Assembly: GCA_026770595.1 (NCBI GenBank)
Contig: MU634584.1
Coordinates: 1-11,317 of the forward strand
Direction of reading: 5' to 3'
Origin: Ochromonadaceae sp. CCMP2298
Lineage: Eukaryota; Sar; Synurophyceae; Ochromonadales; Ochromonadaceae
DNA length: 11,317 nucleotides
Below the pieces are notes generated by a model that saw only the letters and a list, made by a program, of their open reading frames with translations, was not told the DNA's origin and searched no databases. Within the stretch, counting starts at the first letter, position 1; every line of letters begins with the position of its first letter. Shown one piece after another: positions 1 through 8,628 of this stretch. The position numbers and the translations under genes are program-made.

Positions 1-1
1 G

Positions 2-1294
2 TTCGTGCCCTCGGCCTCAGTGCAGTGCCTCTTCGGCGGGGTGGGCGTGGACGCCCGCGTGCTCTCGAGCTCAGCCATCGAGTGCCTCACGCCCCTCTCC
101 GTTGTGGGGTCCGTGCAGGTGGGCGTGTCTGTGGAGGGATACGGGGCCGAAAACAGCCTGTATTTCCGCTTCCGTGAGCAGGTGACTCTGAGCTCAATAA
201 GCCCCCTTTTCGCCTCCACCCTGGGGGGTCAGAATATAGCCCTTTCTGGCACGGGCTTCACGCAGGACGCCTACTGCGTTTTCAACAGCACAGTAGTGCC
301 CACCGCCTTCCTTAGCGACACCCTACTGTCCTGCGCGGCGCCCCCACACGCCCTGGGTGTGGTAGAGGTGACTGTGCTAGTAGAGGATACACCCACAGGC
401 GCCCTGTCCTTCACCTACACCCCCGCCCCCGCTGTGACAGCACTCACCCCCCCCGCCGGGGTTTTGGTGGCCTCAACGGGGGTTAATATCACTGGCTCGG
501 GCCTGAATAGTGTGTTTATTGAGTGCTCCTTCCACGGCACCCTGGTCCCAGCCACTGTACTCTCAGATGCCGCAGCGGTGTGCACTGTGCCTTCCTTGCC
601 CCCCTCCAACGGGGTGGGGGGGGTATTCCTAGTACTGGCGGACGGGCACGAGCTCTACACCGCCTCCTACACACTCCTACCCCTATCCCTACTGACCGAC
701 GGACCCGCTGTTATCACACCCTCAGCTGTGCCCCGAGGCGTGGGGGCGGTAGTGCGCATAATGGGCGGGCAGTTCTACCCATCCCTGACATACACATGCG
801 CCCTGGAACCCACATCCAACTCTACCTCCACTACCTCTACATCTACATCTGCCTATCCCTCCATCGCGGCGGCTGAGATCCCAGCGCTAGTGCTCTCCGC
901 CAGCGAGGTCTCCTGCACTCTACCCCCCCAAAGTGTCTCCTCGCGTCTGGTGCTGCGTCAAGCAGCATTGGGGGTAGTAGCCAATCTCAGTCTGGCAGTC
1001 TTGCCCCAGCCACACCTCCTCTCGGCCCGCGCGGACGCAGGTGTGCTATATCTGAGTGTGAGCGGGCTGGGGGAGCTTAGAGAGCTGGGGTCGATGTCGG
1101 GGGAGGGGGAGGGGCTGTGGGGGCTGGGGAGTCTGCACTGGGCTTGCCTTCTGGACGGTGTTGTGTTAGCAGCACTGGTGGCTGACACCGAGGTGCTTTG
1201 CTACGCGCCCACAGTCTCGCAGAGTGTGCAGCTCCTGTCCATAGACGCCCGGGACGGCTTTGCCTCTAACACTATCCCAGTTAGCCCCAGTCTT
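2..1294 (+). other. IPT/TIG modules 1-5 (residues 1-430)
   Basis: Five tandem beta-sandwich modules. Module 1 (residues 1-56) is cut by the window edge but keeps C8-x-FGG and the second cysteine C27. Module 2 (60-140) has GGQNIALSGTGF, C91 and C110-AAPP, ending F-T-Y. Module 3 (141-227) has NITGSGL, C174 and C193. Module 4 (228-334) has C265 and C304-TLPP, with a Ser/Thr-rich loop (about 271-283) between them. Module 5 (335-430) is degenerate: the GG-T start and G-x-NF strand are poor, a Gly-rich insert sits at about 352-378, and C381 and C399 remain. Modules 1-4 are convincing; module 5 is assigned by position and cysteine spacing. Confidence 0.82.
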
Positions 1295-4200
1295 CCTGCT
1301 GTGGGGGAGGCGGAGGTGTGTCCCCAAGAGGGCCTCACCTACCGCAAAAACAGCCCCTTCCTCTCCTGCCCCCCAGCAGCTAACAACACTATGAGCGCCC
1401 TGCAGAGACGGTTAATCGACCAGAGCGCGTGGTTCCGCAAGCGCACCTCTACCCCCCCCCGCCCCGGGGGTTTCCAAAGACCCCTAGATGTGGCGAACTA
1501 CCCAAGCGCGGATATTCTCAGCACTAGTGAGTACAGTTCCAGTGAGAGATTTAGCGGGTCCAGTGGTTACAGTGGGTTGGGGTTCAGCGGGTTATATGGG
1601 GACTCTCTCTCTAGCTCCTGCGCGATCAACTCCAACACGTCGTGCTTCTCTGTGGATGGGGATGAGGTGCAGGGACTGCTGAGTCTGGCAGAGCTCACCC
1701 TCCCCACTCACAACGACACCTACACCTACACCTATACAGAGCTTACAGTACCTACGTTACCAACTGTGCTGCACTCAGTGCAACCCCACATAATCTCCAC
1801 CCCCAACGGCAGCTGGGTCACCCTCTCAGGGCGAGGCTTCGCGCCCACCTCCCAGTGCACAGTGGGCAACACCTCTACACCTACCTACTTGGAGTCAGTG
1901 TACCTCTCTTCCTCCCAGATGCAATGCCTCATCCCCCCCCTGTCAGCTCGCCTCTTCCTCTCGCTGGGGGTGGAGACACCAGGTGGGGAGACCCACACTC
2001 CTTCGCTAAACACCCTCCCTCTTGTATACGACATCCTCGCAGACAGTCTGCGGCCCTTTGAGGGCGTTAGCCCTGGCCTATCTGGGCTGGAGGGGGGGTT
2101 GAATATCGCTGGGGGCGTGAGTGTGTTGGGAGGCCTGGGCGAGGGGTTGGATCAGTGGTGTACGTCAAAGTTCTGCAGCGTCCCCCACCGCGCATCCAAC
2201 GCCACCTGGACAGCGTTTATGGACGCCTCCAGCTTCGGCGTAGGCAACTTCTCCTACAGCTCTGAGTACACGAACGAATTGCGACTGCTGCGCGCGGAGA
2301 CCCTGGGCAGGACTAATCACACTGCAAGAGAGGCAACATATGCGAGTGAGCAGGAGGCAGAGGAGGCGGGGGCGGTGGTGCTGCTGATGAGCCCGCAGGT
2401 GCTAGACCTCTCCCCCTATAACTCCAACTCCTCCGATGTGCTGTACTTCTACGGCACCAACCTGCAGGGTCGCTGGTACACAGTGTTGCAGGGGGCGCAG
2501 GCAGAGTGCTACCCCCAGTCAGACCAGCTGCTAGCCTGCCCCATACACCCCACAGAGCCGGGCATTTTCAGCGTACTGCTGCTATCGGAGGACGTTGAGG
2601 CGTTTGAAAACACACTAGAATTGCGCTACACCACCCCCACCCACAGTACCCATACCCAGAGCCAGACGACTCCTCTGCTAGATCTGGCCACCTTTGACGC
2701 CTACAGCATCTCCACTATGGCACCCCTTCGCGGCGCATCTACGGGTGGCACCCTGCTAACCATCATGGGGCAAAATTTGCTCAGCGTGGTCTCCTGCTCA
2801 TTCCGCCTCGGCGCCCACACGCACACCGTATCTGTGCACACCGCAACACCCTACGCGATCACCTTCATAACACCAGCCGGCACAGGCACAGCTTCAGTCG
2901 AGATCAACACCCTCCAAGGACTCACACTCCCCACAGGCCACTTCAAGTACTACCCACAGCCAGAGGTGGCCCTCGCAACCCTGGGCGGTCTGGGTGGCGA
3001 CATCATCTCCGTATTCGGACATAAATTTCCCCTATTCCAGGCGTTCTGCAACATTACCTACACGTCGGGGTCCCAGCTGATTTCCGCAGAGACTGCATCC
3101 ACCAGCGAGCTCACCTGTCGCACCTCCCAAAAGCCCTTTATAGGCCGTGTTGTGAGCGTATCAGTGAGCTTCAACGGACAGGACTTCCTCTCGCCCCTCT
3201 CTACCACCTACCCAGCCTTACCAAATGTCGCCATCACTTTCGAGGTAGTGAAAGAAGAGGTGCAGGGATTGGAGGCAGCACAAGCGGCTCAGGCGGCACA
3301 GCTGGCACAATTAGCAACCCTTGCTCTGACCCTGCCCAGCCCCTACACCTGCAATGAGGCCAACTCCGTACCCCTCTATGGACCCGCCACGCAGGCGCCT
3401 TCTCAGTGTCTGCTGGACGGCGTCGCCGTGGGAGCCGCGCAGTATCTCTCACCTACACAGATGCTGTGCACGATGCCCCCTCGTGCTCCAGGCCTGTACG
3501 CGCTCACCCTCTCCGCCTCCACCGCCACCACTGCTGCCACACGTGTTCGCTGCCTGCCCCGCCCCAAGGTCCTCTCCGCCCATATTCTGCCACTGTCCGA
3601 CGGAGGGCAGGAACTGCGCTTCTCGGGTCTCAATTTCCACCCCTCTATGTCCCTAACCTGCTCCTTGGGGGGGCAGTCAGCCCTCGCATTGGTCGACTCT
3701 GCCCATTTAGTGGCCTACGTGTTCCCCCCCCAGGTGGCAGGGGTCAAGACTGTATTACTAGTGCTTAGGGGGCAGGTACAGTACGAGGCGACGATGTGCT
3801 TTGGGCTGGGTCTGCTGAGAGAAGGGGGGGCTATTGTGGGTGGGGATGGGGAGGTGGTGTGTGCCGAGTCCCTAGTCAGCGTCGCCCACACACCTGTGCT
3901 TTTACACACACCCATAGTGAGAGAGATGAGATCATTCCTGCCCCGCAGCGGGCTCACCGTGGGCGGCACCGCTGTGCAGGTGGTAGCAGATGGTGCCCAG
4001 GCGGGCGGAGTGTGTGTCTTCGGTACTCTCGAGGTGTCCACGGTTTTGGTGGAAAAAGACAGGGTTTTATGCTATGCGCCCGCCCAGTCTCCTGGGAATT
4101 ATACCCTCACCCTGCGTGGCGTGGGGGGAGACACGTGGTGCTGTGGGTGGTTCTACTCCCATCCCGTGGTGAAGTTGGTCTCTGTGTCGCCCAGTCTGCT

Positions 4201-7200
4201 AGACCGTGGGGGCGGCACGTTGCTGCAGGTGGCTGCTGCTGCTTTGCCGGATGCTGAGAGGCTCTACTGCCACTTTGGGAAGGAACTGATGGCAGCTAGC
4301 AGGTCCGGCTCATCTCTATCGTGCGTCAGCCCCACCCTACATACACATACAGTGTCCGTATCTGTAGGCTCACAGTATGAGATTTGGTCAGACGCACTGG
4401 AATTAGCGGTGTCACTCCCCCTCAGCAGCTACATGGTGCACCCCCCGCGGGGCTCGCTGGAGGGCGGCACTGCAGTGCGCATACCCCTCCCCGCCTCTAT
4501 GCTGCAGCCCACGTGCACATTTGGAGGCATCCTGGCCACCACTGCTGTTGTAAACACAGACCTTGTGTGTGTTACACCCCCCTCGGGGGTGGGGGTGGGT
4601 CCTGTAGATGTTAGGGTAGTGGATGCATCTTACGCCTCCTCTACCTTTTACGCCGGCACCTATACATACGAAGTATCAGCAGATGTGGCCTCCATCTCCC
4701 CCTCCTTTGTGAACCAAGGCATGGAACAGGAGGTGGCCGTATTCGGAGCGAATTTCCACGACAGCCCGCAATTAGCATGTCTGGTGGGTGCTGTGACGCG
4801 GGCGGGGGTGGAGGGGGTTGTAGGGGTTGTAGGGGTTGAGGGGGTGGTGGAGGGGGTGGAGTTGACCTCTCTACCTGCCCGCTGGCTCTCCTCCCAAGTG
4901 CTGCTGTGCACCATACCCTCCTCCCTAACCCAGCAGAACCTCACCCTTATGGTTACCAACAACGGGCTAGACGTTTCTGAGAGATCAGCCCCCCTACGTG
5001 TAGTGCCCGACAACCTCATAACTTCCGTCACACAGAGGGCTGTCGTCCTCGGCGGAGAGGTCGTCACTACCTTCCTAAGACCCTTCGACGGCACACTCTA
5101 CTGCCGATTCAACGGCTCCAACACCCTCCCCGCCTATCGCCTCTCCACGCACTCATACCTCTGCTCTGCGCCGCGGTTCGAGGCCGGCCCTACCTCACTG
5201 GATATCCTTGATGGGGCCAACAGCCTCCTCGCAAGCAAAGCATTCACTTACTATGCGATGCCGGTGCTCGACGCGGTTCCCCCTATACTCTCCAATACAC
5301 CCTCTGTTGTTGTATTCAGAGGCTCGAATCTGCACTCCAGTCTAGTGGGGCGGCTGCGCTCTGCGGGGGGGGAGTTGGTAGGCACATGCATGTACAGCGC
5401 GGCTGGGGAAGATACTGCTACTGGTGCTGAGGCTGAGGGGCTGGTGTGCACAGTAACCGCCCCCCTCGACCTGCTCCTCCTAGAGCTATCCCTCGACTCC
5501 ACATACTACCTCACAAACAGCGTCGTGGAGGTCTTCCCCCCCTCCCAGGTGCTCCTTGTCGACCCCCTGCTGACCTCCCAGGCCGGAGGGAGCCTACACT
5601 TTAGCGTAGATCAGTTCAGAGGCTTCTCAACTATGTGTCAGTTCACCGCCGGTGGGGCGGTTCTCTCCTCACCCGCAGTGGTGACCTCACCCACCGAGGG
5701 TGTTTGCGCAGCCCCCGCGCTGCCCCTAAACGTACCCGTTTTCTGGTCCCTCCTGCAGGCCGAAAAAGCCATATTTTCGGCGGAATTGTTAGTCGTACCG
5801 CTGCCCGTGGTGTGCACCGTGGCGCCCCTGACCCTCCCGGCCGGTGTGCTGACCGCGCTGCAGATTACCCTGCGCAGCCCCGTGCTCGAGTTTCCCTCCA
5901 TAGAGTGCCTTGTGCAGGGCGTACGCTATCCTATGCTGCTACACGACACCACTCACGGCGTGTGCGTGGTGCAGCCTGCAGCGGCGGGGTCCTCCCCCCT
6001 AGTCTTGTACGTACAGGGGGTACAGGGACAGGGGGTGGAGGGGGCTTCCCACACTCTTGAGGTTGTAAGCGCCGCCTCAGATCTGATACTGGACACGCAG
6101 TACGTACAGTACGCCCCCTCCACAGTGACCATAACCTCCCCCAGCTGCGCACTTAGCGCTGCATACTGCGGAGGCGTGGGGGTCACAATCAGCACCCTAT
6201 CCTCCACCCCCTGCGCCCTGGCCTGCCTAGTATCTGCCCAGAACAGTGACACTGTAGTGCGTCTGGACGTGTGCCACACACCCCTATGCCTAGGCCCCTC
6301 CCTCAGCACGCCACTGCAGGTTATAGGCTCTGTGTCATTGGTAGGCGCGGCGCCCAGGGCGGGACCCGGGTTGGGCGGAGTAGAGGTGCTTCTGTACGGG
6401 TCGGGCTTCACACACGATACGATGGAGTGTTTATTCGGGACCCAGGTGTCCCTACTCACCACCCTCTCGTCAACACGCGCTATGTGCCTGTCCCCCCCTG
6501 CAGCGCCCGGCAGCGTGCTGTTGCAGATACGGCGCAGAGGCATGGTCGTGTCTACATCAGTCGTGTTATTCGAAACGCTCCCGCAGCTAACCCTCTCTCC
6601 AGTGGGCAAGATTTCGTCCCTGGGGAATTCTGAGGTCACCTTCAGCACGCAGGAGCTCACCTCTACGGGTCCGTATTCTTGTCGCTTTGGGGACAAATTC
6701 GTTCCCGCGAGGGTGCTGGGCACCTCGCTGAGCTGTCTCTCCCCCTCTCTGGATGTAGACAGTGTCTATTTCGCGTTGGCGCTTGTTGGGGCTGATCTGT
6801 CGGCGCCGCAGATGGTGGAGGTAATAACACCTCCGGCTGTGCTTTTGGTAGATCCAGAGTACTTTCCGGTGGACACAGAGCTCTCTCTGTCTGTGTATCT
6901 GTCAGGCGACCTGGAGGATCTCTCCTGCGCACTGGGGGGGATTGCCCTGGCCAGTCAAGTGGTGCAGGGCTCTTTGCTTTGCCATATCCCGGCCCGGGGG
7001 GGCATCTCTCAAGGAGAGCACAATCTGATCCTGTCCCAGGGGGGGGTGGTTTTCTCCAATCTCACTATGCACGCCCGCCCAGCATACAGTATCGCGTCGG
7101 TCAGCCCTCTGTCCTCCTTTAGCCGCACGCCTACCCCCGTAACACTTAGAGTGATGCAGGCTATTACTGGTGCTGACTTCTCCACCTGCTGCTTTGGGGA

Positions 7201-8628
7201 CACCCACACCCCCGCCTTGCTGCTGTCCAACCAAGAATGGCAGTGCTACAGCCCCCCCATGCAGTTCCCAGATTCCCTAATGCATGTACCCGTAGGCCTG
7301 GCCAGAAGGGAGGGATTTTGCGAATACTTTGGATTCGAGTTCACATTCTATGCGGCGCCGCACCCCCTCTCAACCTATCCCTCTTCCGGCTCTATGGCCG
7401 GCGGCACCCCCCTCACATTGACCTTCCAAGGCCTCAGTCTGGATATTGCCTACTGCCGCATAGGACTGGCCGTGAGCCTCGGGCAGGTGCGGGACAATAC
7501 CATTCTGTGCGTTACACCCGCCGCACCCGTAGGTGTGGCAGATGTGGAAATTTCCACCAACGGGGTTGATTTCATATCGATGGGTTTTAAGTTCGAATTT
7601 CTGCCAGTCGTGCCTTCTTTTGAAGTGCTGGGCGAGGAGGCGGCGCTGCCGGTGCTATTCTTTGTGCAGCCCAATGAGGCCTCGACACTGCAGCAGGGCA
7701 AAATCATGGTCAGGGGTGAGAACTTCCGACCAGGTGCGAAGTGCCTTTTGAGCGACCTACCTGACTCTGATGCAGATGCATATGTTATGCAGACCAGTGT
7801 GGTGTCCCAGGGAGAGGTGGTGTGTACCCTACCCGTGCACGCCCCCGGCGTGGCATATATATCCATCCGCAATCCAGGCAGCCCCTCCACCGCCCCCACT
7901 GTGGTAACTTTCTCCCTAGACCCACAGCTAAACGTCCCCCCTTTGAGAGTAATCAGCCCAGCCTTCGGCCCCCGCCGGGCAGAAACTGTTGTCACGCTGT
8001 ATGGACAAAACCTGGGCGCGGCTGGGGCCCTGCTCTGCCGTGTGGGCGAGGACTGGTCCTACGCGCTGGACGTGACCCCCACCTCAGCCCGCTGCCTGGT
8101 CCCCCGCTCCCCCTTCTCCGGCAAAGTTGATGTAAGACTGGCGCGCTCTGACCGCTCCTATCTGTCAAATAGCGCCCATTTCGAGTACATTGAGGACCCT
8201 GTCTTGTTCGACGCACAGCCCTCTAAGGCAACCCTGGGTACGGATCTGCTCGTCACGGGGGTGGGATTTTTGCGCTCACCCTCTCTGACATGTATGCTGG
8301 GGGATGTGCCGGTGCCCACCACTGTGTTGTCAAATACCCAAGCTGTATGCCAGGTAACAGCCCTGTCCCCTGGCGAGCACAGTCTCACATTCTCCACCAA
8401 CGGACAGCACTTCGTGCGCTCCGGCGTGTCTATACATTACCAAGAGCAGGCCCAATTGCACTTCCTCTGGCCCCTCAACGGCCCCGCTCTGCGCGGAGGC
8501 ACGCTGCTGAGTATCTATGGGGCCAATTTCGAGGACAATCTGGACCTCTCCTGCATGGTCGATATGACACCCGTGCCCGCCCTAACCATCTCACCCACCC
8601 ATGTGCAGTGTCGCACCCCCCCCCACAG
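2..8628 (+). CDS. Exon 1 (5'-partial): most of the IPT/TIG array
   Basis: A single open frame of 8,627 bases codes for residues 1-2874 plus two bases of codon 2875. It enters from the left edge already inside an IPT module (C-x-FGG within the first 40 bases), so the true start is upstream. The 3' boundary is set at the CACAG|GTACGT donor. Beyond it the frame turns into Tyr/Met/Cys-rich sequence from AT-rich DNA and stops at TAA 8753-8755. Cutting after 8628 and joining to 8838 restores the missing second half of IPT module 29 (C-R-T-P-P-H-R then P-G-M-V-N-I-S). Exon 1 contains no obvious intron: the non-IPT stretches inside it are GC-rich, unlike the AT-rich starts of the three real introns. 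An unspliced exon this long is unusual beside short downstream exons. Many C7-C9 runs are crossed without loss of frame. Confidence 0.9.

Noticed and set aside
5-7. GTG as the start codon of the long frame
   Set aside because: The frame is open to base 2, and the codon lies inside an IPT module whose first strands are missing; the gene begins upstream of the window.
1295-2386. Spacers 1 and 2 as unspliced in-frame introns
   Set aside because: They are GC-rich, lack the AT-rich start and C-rich AG end seen in the three introns, and hold sequons and paired cysteines. Only transcript data could fully exclude it.
3715-4257. Overlapping open frames on both strands around IPT modules 11-13
   Set aside because: Compositional shadows of GC-rich coding sequence without domain evidence.
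5953-6723. 256-residue minus-strand open frame
   Set aside because: It lies entirely opposite IPT modules, shows no recognisable domain, and is expected by chance opposite GC-rich coding DNA.
7450-7995. 181-residue minus-strand open frame
   Set aside because: Shadow of IPT modules 25-27; there is no domain or independent coding signal.
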